Shown: one piece after another, positions 52,675 to 63,858 of the stretch
Layout of the letters: each line of letters opens with the position of its first letter
How positions within the stretch are numbered: position 1 is the first letter of the stretch
DNA from: Clusia tigrina
Taxonomy: Eukaryota > Arthropoda > Insecta > Diptera > Clusiidae
DNA length: 64,000 nt
Assembly: GCA_920105625.2 (NCBI GenBank)
Contig: CAKKTE020000605.1
Span: 1,302,001-1,366,000, forward strand
Direction of reading: 5' to 3'
Translations under genes and position numbers: made by a program
The notes under the pieces: model-generated
What the model was told of the DNA's origin: nothing
Databases searched by the model: none
The model's input: the letters and a program-made list of their open reading frames with translations, nothing else

Positions 52675-53590
52675 TGTGCAAATGAACGAATAAAACAATG
52701 CAGTTATTCGTCTAAAAATTTAAATATGAGCGACCGAAATTATGTGCTAATGAGCGAATAGACCAGTGCGGTTATTCGTCTCAACATTTAATTATGAACG
52801 AGCGAAAATTATGTGCAAATGAGCGAATAAACCAGTGCGGTTATTCGACTAAAAAATTAAATATGATCGAGCGAAAATTATGTGCAAATGAGAGAATAGG
52901 CCAGTGCGGTTATTCGTCTCAAAATTTAGTTATGAGCGAGCGAAAATTATGTGCAAATGAGCGAATAAACCAGTGCGGTTATTCGTCTCAAAATTTAGTT
53001 ATGAGCGAGCGAAAATTATGTGCAGATGAGAGAATAGACCAGTGCGGTTATTCGTCTCAAAATTTAGCTATGAGCGAGCGAAAATTATGTGCAAATGAGC
53101 GAATAAACCAGTGCGGTTATTCGTCTCAAAATTTAGTTATGAGCGAGCGAAAATTATGTGCAAATGAGCGAATAAACCAGTGCGGTTATTCGACTCAAAA
53201 TTTAAGATTTGAGCGAGCATTGGTGCAAATAATTTAGTGCTAGTGAGCGAATTAACCAATGTGGTTATTCGGCTCAAAAAATTATATAAGAGTGAGCATT
53301 GGTGCAAATAATTTCGTGGTAGTGAGCGAATTAACCAATGTGGTTATTCGGCTCAAAAATTATATAATAGCCAGCATTGTTGCAAATAATTGCGTGCTAG
53401 TGAGCGAATAAACCAATGTGGTTATTCGGCTCAAAAATTATATAAGAGCGAGAATTGGTGCAAATAATTGTTTGCTAGTGAGCGAATAAACCAATGTGGT
53501 TATGCGGCTCAGGAAATTAATTAAGAGCGTGCTTTAGTGCTGAGCTTGTGAGCTAAGTGGGTGAATAAACCAGTGTGGTTATTCGACTCA
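52675..53590 (+). repeat. Minisatellite: 66-bp units, then longer variants
   Basis: About seven 66-bp units with the core GAGCGAATAAACCAGTGCGG lie up to about 53210. Next come about five diverged units of roughly 70-77 bp with GTGAGCGAATTAACCAATGT. Because 66 is a multiple of three, a repeated 22-residue frame stays open at 52794-53237. Confidence 0.92.
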
Positions 53591-53756
53591 AAAATTTTAA
53601 AGCACAAAAATGCAGTGTTGGCATGGCTGCAGAAGGAACAAGGAGGAAACAGTTTTTTCTTCTTTCAAAATTAGTTAATTTTTCTTCTTTTCAACAACAA
53701 CAGAGCAACAATAACAGAGCAACACTAACAGAGAAAAATAACAGAGCAACGACAAG

Positions 53757-54805
53757 ATGAGCTACGGGCAACACCAGTCTGCCTACAAAGCCATCCGAAG
53801 AGCAGCAGAGTACGTCATAGTTGACGAGTTTGGGCGACTAGGGTTTGATGAAGCCAAGGTGCGTTTGATTCGTTTGGAGCAACAGTGGGAGCGTTTTAAT
53901 CAGCTCCATGAGGAGTTAACATCCCGAGCGAAGCGCGATGAGAGCGCCGATCTAGACAGTTCGATGGAGCTAGCAGAGCGGCGGTACTTCGAAGCGAGCG
54001 GTGCTCTGAAGGGTGTAACTGAGCAAGTGGGCACAGCAAGGAGCGCAGAGCAGAGTACAAAGCAGCCGATCTGAGTGCAGCTGACCATGTCATTCCAGCA
54101 GCATGACCTCCAGAACACTTAGGGGGAATTTGACGGCAGCGTGACCAAGTGGCACGGTTTTCGCGATTGGTTCGCCGCTGCGGCACATAGCAATGAGCAA
54201 ATAGCGGTCTCTTACAAATTCTTATATTTGAAGAAGTCACTCACCCAGAAGGCAGCGCGCACGTTGGGTGATTGGGAGCTCACTGACAACGGGTACAATG
54301 AAACGTGGGTGCGGCTCAACCAAATATATGACCGCAAGTACCCGGTATGCCTTCCTGGAGGAGCAGGCCTCTGCTCTACCAGCACGGGAAGCGAGGCGAG
54401 CGCATCCTTTGGAGCACGGGCGCGATCGAGCAACGGGCGCAGTACCCAAGAGCAGGAAGAGAATGGGCCACGGTGTGAGTGCAACGGGAGCAGCACCGAT
54501 ACGAGCAAGCCAAGACAAGCTGTGCGAGATATGCAGCGCAGATCACGCAGTGTCCAGACTTCGTGTCACTCAATTTGAGAGCTAGGCAAGAGCTAGTTGG
54601 CAAACGCAACCTGTGCCACAACTGCCTGAAGAAGGGGCATAAGGCGTCGGAGTGCTTTGCGGGGCCATTTTTACAGTGCCCAGGGGCGCAGAAGCACAAT
54701 AGCGTGCTATATGCAAAAAGGGAGCCACAGCAGCAGGTGTTGGTGGCACAGCAGCCAAAGCGGGGAGCCGCCGCGACAACAATGCTGAAGGCTAAGAGCA
54801 ATTGA
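53757..54805 (+). pseudogene. BEL-3 gag remnant
   Basis: The ATG at 53757 starts a 105-codon frame (helical Gag N-terminus: LEQQWERFNQLHEEL), ending in a premature stop at about 54072. The next frame (from about 54125) has FDGSVTKWHGFRDWF and following helices of the BEL gag domain. After a frameshift near 54350-54480, the frame 54479-54805 ends with a CCHC knuckle LCHNCLKKGHKASEC. Confidence 0.82.
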
Positions 54806-54950
54806 AGGTACAGCAACCTTGTAAAGCGCGCAAGGGGAGCAGAGCCGGGGCGAAGTGCCAGCTTTAAGAGCTTTTTAAACTTTAAATTTAAAAAAAAACA
54901 TAGTAGAGCATTAAAAAAAAGAGCGAGAATGATTATTTAGAGACAGAGTT

Positions 54951-56870
54951 TTGGGTGCTACCAAGAGAATGTACTGGTGCCCAGTTTTGTCAGCAAGAGA
55001 TTTAGTGGAGATACCCATGCATTTTAAGAATGAGGGTTTATGGGCGAATCCTGAGTTTTGGAAGGCGAGACCAGTCGAGCTACTGTTAGGAGCAAATGTG
55101 GTGGCCAGAGCCATTAAGGCGATAATGCCAAATGAGGTGCAAGGCATTGCCATATATGAGAGCATGTTTGGGCTAGTCATTTTCGGGGCACAACCCTGCG
55201 AGAGAGATGAGGAGCAGGAAGTGGAGCTAAATTTTATGGAGACTTATACTAGAGATGAAACAGGGCGTTTTATTGTGACAATTCCAGTGAAAGAGACGGT
55301 GCAAGGTTTAGGCACTTCAAAGGCAATAGCATTGCGCAGATTTATGTACTTGGAGCGGAAATTAGAGAAAGACTCAGAGCTGAGAGAGCAATACGTAGAA
55401 TTCATGAGAGAGTATGAGAGATTAGGGCATATGAAGTGCGCTATACAACCACCAAGAGTGGACGAGCCAGTTTATTATATCCCACATCACTGTGTTACCA
55501 AAAAATTTCTGGTGGTTTTTGACGCTAGCTGCCAAACGAATCGTGGCATATCTCTGAATCAAGTGCAATGTTTAGGCGATAAGTTACAAAAGGATCTTTA
55601 CGAAATTGTCATGAGATTTAGGTTTCATAAGTTTTCGATATGTGTAGTCATCAAGAAGATGTTCCGACAACTACGTGTTGCCGAAAGGCAATGAAATTTG
55701 AAAGAATTTTTTGGCGAGAGCATAGTGGTGAGCCATTACGAGAATAGTGTTTAACGGTTGTAACGTAGGGAATGACTTCCTCCGCTTATAATGCTGTGCG
55801 AGCTTTAATACAATGTGCTAGAGAGGCGAAAGATGAATACCCAAGAGCAGCGGACATCATAGAGAGTGACTTCTATATGGATGACTGTACTACAGGCGCA
55901 CGATCTGAGCAAGAAGCAATAGTGCTCGCGAAAGAGACAGACACTGTCCTAAAAGGCGGCGGTTTCGAGCTGTGCAAATGGAAGTCGGACTCAAAAAGAC
56001 TACTCAGGGCAATGAGAGCGGAGAGAGAAGAAGAGATGTTATTCCCGAGAGAAGACGAGATGACAGTGCTAGGGCTGAAATGGCTGATAGAAGAAGACAA
56101 AAATTCACATAATTCATAAGCTCTGGTTATATGGACCGGAGTGGTTACGTAAATCAGAAATCAGTTGGCCAGCCAAAATTTTTTAGCTGGAAAAACCAAC
56201 GGAAAGGGCTTAACGAGCTGGGAGCGTATCACGTGAAATATTCACGCGAGTTTTTGCAAATATTTATACCGAGCAGGGGCAAGAGCATGGCGCTGATTGA
56301 CTATGCGCGAAGTCTAGAGGAGAGCATCAACATATTGAGCTACATAATCAGGTTTGTGCGAAGGGCAAGGCACAGAAAGAGGAGGCGCAGAACTCGGCAC
56401 AACAACCGAGCAGAGCAAGCGCCAACAGTGGAAGAGAAATGTGAAGCAACGGAATTCCTGCTTAAGCAGGCGCAGGAGAGCGATTACGGACAAGAGATAG
56501 ACAAACTAAGAGAGATTGGGCAGGTGCAAGAAGGGAGCAAAATTAGTGCGTTGAATCCAATAATGGACAGCAAGGGCCTATTGAGAGCGGGCGGGCGATT
56601 GGGGAGATCAGAAGAAGCCTATGAGATGATGCTTCCGGTGATAGTGAAGGATGGTTCTCGAACAGCATGGCTGATAATGAACCACGCTCATCGAATGACT
56701 AAGCATGGTGCTGTGCAAGTGATGATGCAATTCATCAGACAAAAGTTTTGGATTCCAAAACTGCGGAGCCAATTAAGCGCTTTTCTCCACAAGTGCGTGG
56801 TGTGCGCGCGCTATAATCGCAGATTTGAGCAACAGCTGATGTCTGAATTGCCAGGCGACAGGGTGCAAGT
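54951..56870 (+). pseudogene. BEL-3 pol remnant
   Basis: The frame 54951-55694 covers the end of the protease, the linker (SKAIALRRFMYLERKL) and the start of RT (YYIPHHCV, VVFDASCQTNRG). The frame 55772-56119 has the catalytic FYMDDC box. After a gap in which most of RNase H is missing, the frame 56131-56982 holds the pre-integrase part (LRAGGRLGRS, MMLPVIVKDGS) and a Cys motif (CVVCARY) near 56800. Little or no protease active site is left. Confidence 0.82.
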
Positions 56871-57059
56871 GGGCAAAGTGGGTGCAAGTGGGTCGACCCA
56901 AGGTCCTCCTATGTCCCATTCATCACGGTCTGAGATAATAATCTCAAAATTGCGATCAAACTGTTGTTTTGGAATCATATAGTCCGTTATTGAGCAGATT
57001 ATGTTATATTTATATTAATATTGAAATGACCATAGTCATAAGGTTCTTGTCTAGACAAG

Positions 57060-57603
57060 ATCTTCATCTTTAATGCGCTTCTAGCAGCACATTTTTTCAC
57101 GAATGCGTGAAGTGGGGATAGTGTCGATTATGGCCTCAATAGCAGCGGTTGGGCAGTTTCGCATGGCACCGGTGATTGCTACGCAAGCCTGCCTTTGACA
57201 TCTTGTAAGTATTTTCTTACCAGATTCTTTTGTTGTCTTGGGCCACCACACAAGGGATGCATAGGTAATGATTATTCTAATCATCATTACATATGTACAT
57301 CCAGTGTATCATTTTTGAGTCAAGTAGTTTGAAAAAGAGATCGTCAATAACTAAAGACCATATAAAGGGTGACAACACACCGCCTTGGGGACAGCCTTTC
57401 ATTGCCTTGACTAATACGGCCTCGTCTCCAAGAGATGAGCTAATTTCTCTGCTTTTTAATATCGTTTTAACCCACCCAACAGTCGGTTTTTCGATATTTT
57501 TGCAGAGCATAGCCCCCTCTATAGAGCCGGAACCGGTATTATCAAAGGCGCCCTCGACATCTAAGAATGCACCTAAAGCAATTTCCTTGGAATATTGAGC
57601 TTT
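57060..57603 (-). pseudogene. I/LOA-like non-LTR fragment B: RT
   Basis: Minus-strand frame 57277-57600 encodes RT with ALGAFLDVEGAFDNT and GCPQGGVLSPFIW. It lacks the catalytic FADD/YADD segment: shortly after it, a deletion joins the frame to the post-RT block (TYASLVWWPKTTK, 57081-57287). The element end at 57604 of copy A lies directly beside it. Confidence 0.8.
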
Positions 57604-59140
57604 CTCTATCTTTATTATTATTATTAACAGGCTAAAAGAACACCGCGACCTAAAAGATCTATTGTGCAGCCTCGTACCCAACTAAAACAATCCTAGACTG
57701 TTTATAAATCTCGTAACTGCTGTGGGCTTAATTTTAACTAGGTGATTTGGAGATATGAACCCACTGCCTAGGTAATTATGTCTGCGTCTTGCCACCGCTG
57801 GGCAAGTGCATAGAATGTGTTCTGCCGTTTCCTGCTCCTCTTGACAGAGTCGACAGGAATCGTCTTCTACCACGCCTATTTTTTTCAGGTGGTAATTTAG
57901 TCTACAGTGTCCTGTTAAAAGTTCAGTGTAGAGTTTGATGTCATTTCTGCTGAGGTTTAAAGAAGCATCTACCCTGATGTGTTCAGGATCAATGAGTAGT
58001 CTCGACTGCCGCATGCCTTTTTGGGCTCTCCAGTAGTTTAGCAGACCTCGTTTTTCCTGTTCGCACAACAAGTTATTTGTGAAGCTACTGTTTACCCCAC
58101 AGAAGGGTTCTGGGCCTATAAAGGCAGTGTCTGCACCCTTTTTTGCTAAAGAATCTGCCATTTCGTTGCCCTCATGTCCCTCGTGTCCCGGTACCCACAT
58201 TAGCGTAACAGAGTTTCTCGCTGCTAGGGTATTGAGAAGTTTACAGCATTCCCAGACCAGCTTTGATTGGAATGAGAAGTTTATAATTGATTTTAGAGCT
58301 GCCTGGCTATCTGAGAGAATGCTTAATTTGGTGCTGCGTGTACCCCTGCGCAGACATTCTCTAGCACATAACTCTAAAGCGTGGACCTCCGCCTGAAAAA
58401 TGGAAGCTGTTTTTCCCATTGCAATTGCTTTTTGGAAATTTGGCCCTACAATTCCAGCTCCTGCACTGCCATCTTCCATTTTGGACCCATCTGTATACCA
58501 CAACTGTGAGTCCTGTTTTATTATTATTTCCTTGTTTCTCCAAGCTGAACGGTCACTTATGACCACTTTGAATTGCTTTGAGAAGTCTAATTTTTTGTAA
58601 ATTTTGGCGAAGACCATGAGGCACGGAGAATTCCAGACAGTGTCCAGAATCTTTGCGTGCCCCGAAAGGTTGCCTTCTTTAAGATGGGCTAGATTAGGTA
58701 GCCTTAGGGCCGCGCTGGCCGCCATCCTTTTAACTACAAGGTGTAGAGGAGTCAGTCCAGTGATGACTCCCAAAGCTAGTGTGGGGCACGTTCTCATTGC
58801 TCCCGTCACACTCAAACAGGCTTTACGGTGAATCTTGTTAAGAGTCATCTGAGCTCTTGTTTGGTTTACTTTTGGCCACCATACCAACGACGCATAAGTA
58901 ATCATTGGTACTATTATTGTTTTATATGACCACGCCATCATTTTTGGCCGTAGTCCCCATGTTTTACCGTACAACCTCTGGCAAGCATAGGTTGCTCTTA
59001 AGGCTTTACTATGTATGATAAGTGGTTTTTCCAAGTTAGAGTTTTGTCCAGGATTACTCCCAGATATTTCATTTCATTGGACATTGTTACGTTTGTGGTC
59101 CCTAAAATTAAGGTCCCCAGATTCAGTTTCCTTCATATAA
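57604..59140 (-). mobile_element. I/LOA-like non-LTR element A, 5'-truncated
   Basis: The minus-strand copy begins inside the post-RT region (LGVILDKTLTW near 59030-59070) and ends in a (TAA)-type tail at 57604-57618. The 450-codon frame 57682-59034 encodes the post-RT block, an RNase H domain and a Cys-rich C-terminal motif. It shares its 3' UTR with 7706-7901. One frameshift near 59020 separates the first residues. The I-superfamily placement rests on the RNase H and TAA tail. Confidence 0.85.
57682..59034 (-). CDS. RT-tail and RNase H ORF of I/LOA-like element A (450 aa)
   Basis: Residues 40-70 carry MITYASLVWWPK. RNase H spans about 180-300, with YTDGSKMEDGSAGAG, the FQAEVHALELC Glu region, ILSDSQAALKS, and GHEGHEGNEMADSLAKKG, so all its acidic residues are present. 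The C-terminus has LLTGHCRLNYHL and a CRLC...H...C zinc-like motif. It is a truncated ORF, since the RT catalytic domain lies upstream of the 5' truncation, and it cannot mobilise itself. The first residues before about 40 may be read in the wrong frame. Confidence 0.8.
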   Translation of the reverse strand: MEKPLIIHSKALRATYACQRLYGKTWGLRPKMMAWSYKTIIVPMITYASLVWWPKVNQTRAQMTLNKIHRKACLSVTGAMRTCPTLALGVITGLTPLHLVVKRMAASAALRLPNLAHLKEGNLSGHAKILDTVWNSPCLMVFAKIYKKLDFSKQFKVVISDRSAWRNKEIIIKQDSQLWYTDGSKMEDGSAGAGIVGPNFQKAIAMGKTASIFQAEVHALELCARECLRRGTRSTKLSILSDSQAALKSIINFSFQSKLVWECCKLLNTLAARNSVTLMWVPGHEGHEGNEMADSLAKKGADTAFIGPEPFCGVNSSFTNNLLCEQEKRGLLNYWRAQKGMRQSRLLIDPEHIRVDASLNLSRNDIKLYTELLTGHCRLNYHLKKIGVVEDDSCRLCQEEQETAEHILCTCPAVARRRHNYLGSGFISPNHLVKIKPTAVTRFINSLGLF

Positions 59141-59690
59141 AATTAAATTCACGCACGGATCGAGTAATGGGGGCAATGTAAGTTGGAGCATGGACGAGGA
59201 CAGTTCACTTCTAGAAATAACCCCAATTCCCAGCTACTCTACCGTTTCTTTCTGCCAAAATTATATCTACTCCAAAAGCCTTACAGACCGTCGGACTTAT
59301 CAAGAGTGAACCCAAAATTCGGTCGCGGTGGTCATGACGGTCGTTTGCAGACGGACAATGTCTTACAGAGAGACAAAATCCATCGCTGGGCATGTTGGAC
59401 TTAGGACTTGGGCATTACTAGAAGCATGTTACCAGATCGATCTCGCATGTGCTGAATCCAGTTCAAAAATAGGGAAGTGTTTATTGGTGCGACAAAATGA
59501 AATCTTGCAGTACATCGGAACACGTTTGGGGAAGTTTCAACACCGACATCGCTTGTGAAGGTGATACTAATGGTGCTGTATGGATTAAGCCCCCAAGCTC
59601 CCTTTGATTTCCTTAATCTCTGAGAATTCCTCGGCGAATCTCAATCGACTAGTGACTCTCAATTCCTCATGTTTCTAATTACTCTCAATC
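59141..59690. other. Unassigned spacer
   Basis: Open frames of about 75 codons occur on both strands, but I recognise no domain or repeat. Confidence 0.4.
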
Positions 59691-59692
59691 CG

Positions 59693-59840
59693 TTAACTTC
59701 AATTAATCTCTTCTTCTCACTCACCTCAATTAATCTCTTATTCTCACTCACCTCAGTTAATCTCTTATTCTCACTCACCTCAATTAATCTCTTATACTCA
59801 CTCACCTCAATTAATCTCTTATTCTCACTCAGTTTGCTAA
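59693..59840 (+). repeat. 27-bp tandem repeat, about five units
   Basis: The unit CTCACCTCAATTAATCTCTT plus ATTCTCA repeats with few changes. As 27 is a multiple of three, a frame with a repeated nine-residue SLTSINLLF motif stays open. It is not considered a gene. Confidence 0.92.
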
Positions 59841-59902
59841 ATCACTCTATCTCAATATCTCTCAATCACTTAAACTCCTTATTGGATTCAACCATAGAGT
59901 AA

Positions 59903-61139
59903 AGAAATAAGAGTCACAATCTGAAATGTCACTCATTTTTCGACTTAGAAGAGATCGGTCGGGGTAATTATACGAAAGCTGAGAGAGACAGCGCAGAGAA
60001 CTGAATTTTATCGCTCTAAGCGACCTTTTTCCTTATTATTTGTATATACAGTATGTATGCCAGTATGTATGCAGAAATACAAATGCATCCATGTATGGCA
60101 CGCAAGTTTACGCTGTTTGCCTATTTAGCTTGACAGTGCACATTTTGCATTTACTATTGGGATCCTAGCACATTTTTCTTTATGATTACAATTGTTTCCT
60201 TCATAAACGGAGACATTACTTTTTAAATTTTATTATTGCACGATATTATACTAAATTTTTTCTTATTATCTTATAAATATTATTATGTATTACTATTATC
60301 ATTATATTTTTATTATAAAAAGTAGTAGTTACTAGTAGTAATAGTAAAGAGTCAAAAAAAAAACCCAGCACAAGCCTCTAAGACCTTCGGCTGCGATCTT
60401 TGATTCTTAATATTGAATTATACATACAGTTTGTCAAGTAATTGTTTGCAAAATAAAAAATGTAACGAAATTTTCACTTTAATATTGATTTGAAGCAAGA
60501 AATGCATATATTTAATAAAAATAAATATTATAATTTAAAATTTGCCAATTTTCTTCAACAGAAAACATGAAAAAAATTATTAAATAATTACAAAAAGATC
60601 CGTTTCTGTAGCAAAATAAAAAACAATAGCCACTTCATGGTGTCAAATAATTCTTTGCAAAATTCAAGGCACATGCAAATAAGCTACTAAACTAATATGT
60701 AGTCAATAATTGAATACTGACTACCAATAGAATAAATAACGGTTTACAACATAGACTCAATAAGTTTTTGTATATCGTGTTATTCGGGCACCTTTTCCCA
60801 TTCCTCCCTAATAACTCCTAAATTATCCTGATAAACTTTGAATTTTAGCTTTTCGGAATTTTGTGGGCCAATGAAGTAAAAATTCTGAACACTTTTTTTC
60901 AATTCATTTTGATATTTGATTTAATATTGTATGCAAGGATCGGTGGGGCATGTTCACGAAACTGCCGGCAAGATGCCCCACCGCTCCGCGTAGTCGAAAA
61001 TAAAACGAAAAATATAGTTACCGTTATTATTGTTTTATTTTCGCACAATCGGAACGTTGGATTTAGTTTATTTAGTCAAAGACTGAGGTAACATTATTAT
61101 TATTATATACAGTTCGTCAATAAAATGTTTTGGCATGGT
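59903..61139. other. AT-rich spacer with paired hairpins
   Basis: No gene is recognised. It contains TAT/TTA-rich low complexity (60220-60350) and two adjacent inverted repeats at 60941-61043. Confidence 0.5.
60941..61043. repeat. Two adjacent perfect inverted repeats
   Basis: CGGTGGGGCAT (60941-60951) pairs with ATGCCCCACCG (60973-60983). CGAAAATAAAAC (60995-61006) pairs with GTTTTATTTTCG (61032-61043). Confidence 0.85.
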
Positions 61140-62262
61140 AAAAAATTCGTCAATTAGATTTTCTCCGTACATAATATAGTATTTTCGATAATTTTAGTTG
61201 GTACTTCTTTTTGACATCTGAATGCCTCTGACCTATTACGGGCACACCTAGATCTTGGTGAATGTTTAGGTTTTTCATGAACCACGGAGCACCAGTGATC
61301 GTGCGTAGTATTTTAGACTGGGTTCTTTTCAAGAGTTCGGTGTTTGATGTTTTTGCTTCTCCCCACAGCTGAATTCCATATGTCCAGGTGGGTACTATTA
61401 TGGCTTTGTATAAGAGTACCTTGTAGTCAAGGCTTAGTATTGAATTTGAATTTAAAAGCCAGTTAAGACTTGCAGTTTTTAGTTTGATATGCGCTCTTTT
61501 CTTTTCTATGTGTGTTCTCCAGGTAAGGCGTCTGTTGAGGTGAATGCCTAAATATTTCACTTCTGTCTGCTGTGGGATAGTTTTGTTGCTGAGAATGATT
61601 GGAGGACACGTGTGTTTGTTCAGTGTAAATGTTATGTGTGCGCTTTTTTGTTCATTTACTGCGATGCGCCAATTCAAAAGCCAATTTTCAACGACGTGTA
61701 GATGTTCGTTGAGATCACGCGATGCTATTTGACGGTGCTTGTGGCAAGATAAAATCGCAGTGTAATCAGCAAAAGTTGAGGTGAGCAGATATTTGTTTGT
61801 TGGTAAATCTGAGGTGTATAGTGTGTACAGTATCGGTCCAAGAACACTTCCAGCCAATATATCCACATCTGGTGAAAGGTAATCTTCACATTTTACTTGA
61901 AATCGCCTACCCTTTAAGTATGATTCCAGGATACTATGGATATTTGTAGGCAGAAGTTTTCTAATTTTATAGACGAGGCCCTCGTGCCACACTTTGTCAA
62001 AGGCTTGTGCGACATCGAGGAACACTGCAGAACAGTATTGTTTCTCCTCGAACGCCTTTCTGATTTGTGACACTAGTCGGTGTACTTGATCATAGTGCCA
62101 TGCTTTTTTAGAAAGCGAAACTGGTGGTTAGGTATTACTTTAATCTGTACCAGATATGGGGTTAATTTTGATAGCAATAATTTCTCGAATAGTTTCGAGA
62201 CGACGGATAACAGGTTTATTGGTCTGTAAGACGAGACTTGCGATGTTGTTTTGCCAGGTTAA
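61140..62262 (-). mobile_element. Jockey-like non-LTR fragment, dead
   Basis: The minus-strand frame 61150-62073 encodes the RT palm to the C-terminus (FLDVAQAFDKVWHEGL, SVLGPILYTLYTSDLP, post-RT WTYGIQLWGEA). Upstream to 62262, shifted frames continue the fingers (SYRPINLLSVVSKLFEKL). Where related sequence has GVPQGS the frame has only GS, a 12-base deletion. The catalytic box reads FADY, lacking the second Asp. The fragment is related to 4792-5990 and truncated at its 5' end. Confidence 0.88.
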
Positions 62263-62759
62263 TATTTTAAAACTAATATTATCCAAATTAAAATGGAACT
62301 AATTTCCACAATGTTATTGGTAAAAGTTTATGCCAGTTCATGACGAATGCGCAATCTATAAGCAGATTACTTTGAAGAGGGTGTGTTACCATCATTTAAT
62401 GCTTTTTATAGTACTTCGTCGTACTTTTCTTCTTTTAATAGTACTTCCTCTTTACATTTCTGATTGTACATTCTTATGTGTTTACGTATAATAATTGAAA
62501 ACCTATTAATAAAGTTATTGCCAGAGAACTTACAATTTCCTTCTCTTAGTTAAAAAAAAAACTCTTTTCACTTGATTGAGTTATTATAGTTTTTGAGTCA
62601 GCATAAAAAAAGAAACTATATAATCCCTTACTTTAATAGTATTTGCGATTTTATTATTATCATATTCATATTATTATCCCTCATAATCGAATTTTATTTC
62701 CAATCATTCGAGGAAGACAACCTCTGTTCTGATTCAAGTTTGACTAATTTATATTAGAA
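62263..62759. other. AT-rich spacer
   Basis: Nothing recognised. Confidence 0.4.
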
Positions 62760-63858
62760 ATGAATTATATGCATAGATCAAATACCATTTTTTGCAAAAC
62801 AAGTAAGATATTGATCTTCGATAATACTCTCAGGAAGTGGTCTGTGGGCGAAGGCCAATTTTGGGAACACATGTATTTTATCCACTTCTTTAATACTTTT
62901 TCTTTGAGGAAATGGTTTGCAAATCAGAAACTACAGAAATATATTGGTTTCTCCTCTTTCAGTCCACGCACCGAAATTACAAGATAAATTGCAAGAGTCT
63001 GTCTATGAAGTCGTTTAAACTCCTCCAAAAAGAAAAATACGGAAGTGAAAATAAACAACCTCTTTACTGTTCGAAAACGTTACCCAAATTGCATTCTATT
63101 TCTGAAGGAGCATCAACTAGATCCATTACTAGACCCACATTGAAATCTGATCGTCTTGTAAAGGGACCTATCAATAACACAAGTGCCGCTGCGTATATCC
63201 CCAACACTGCAAATCGAAAACTCAAAAGAAATACATTGTCCAGTGGAACAGAAGAGGCACACGGCATAAAGACTCCCGTAAATGTCTCGAATGAACTTTT
63301 TGTCACGTCTACAAAAATGAAATCATTACGATACCGCAAATTATCAGCGGATTTGAGATAAGCTCGATTCAATCGTTGACAAATTGTTCATTGCTTCAGG
63401 ATGATCAGAAAACTGGTGGCGAAACTAAAACCAATTTCAATAATTCACGTGAGACAGATCCCACTATTGTCCCACAACCAGAAGTGATGGATCAGAAAGC
63501 GAAAACATCGCTTGGAATGAAGGACCCATTGGAATATTTTTTTTGGGACTCATGCATGTAAGAATATTTACATTTGCGAGAGACTGGAATCGTCGGGAAG
63601 ATAAATGTGGTTATAAGTGAAACGAAAAAGTTTATCAAAACGATGCCACTATATTTTGATGAACTTGAAATCGCTGATTGTGGAGAAAATAGTCAACGTA
63701 TCATTACGAATCTAGAGGGTAGTTGACCTAAGGTGCTGGTGAAGGTAAGTATTTCAATTTCCTGCAAATTATGTTTAAAATAATAAATTTAATTATTTAT
63801 TTTTCAGATCAATGATATTGATGCACGCTTTTCTGTCCTCGAGCAATGGAAAGCATAG
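62760..63858 (+). pseudogene. Possible decayed host gene with an intron, unknown identity
   Basis: Three consecutive frames (62760-62987, 62912-63361, 63376 onward) give a hydrophilic Ser/Lys/Thr-rich protein without transposon motifs. The last frame continues past a TAA at 63559 (63562-63737), with one TGA at about 63724, to a consensus donor GTAAGT at about 63745. An intron of about 64 bases ends TTATTTTTCAG at about 63807, and a short terminal exon (INDIDARFSVLEQWKA) ends in TAG. Retention of an intron argues against a retrocopy. The family is not recognised. It could also be coding sequence with assembly errors. Confidence 0.4.

Larger units (their letters stand above)
51238..56870 (+). 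mobile_element. BEL-3: decayed BEL element with minisatellite leader
   Basis: A long non-coding leader (probably including an LTR) with tandem repeats is followed by plus-strand BEL gag and pol remnants. The sequence stops abruptly after the integrase zinc-binding motif at about 56870, so the integrase core and 3' LTR are missing. LTR boundaries could not be fixed because no second LTR is present. Confidence 0.75.

Noticed and set aside
52794..53237. 147-codon frame with 22-residue repeats
   Set aside because: The frame exists because the minisatellite unit is 66 bp. It is reported as a repeat, not a gene.
59669..59902. 77-codon frame with SLTSINLLF repeats
   Set aside because: It is explained by a 27-bp tandem repeat.
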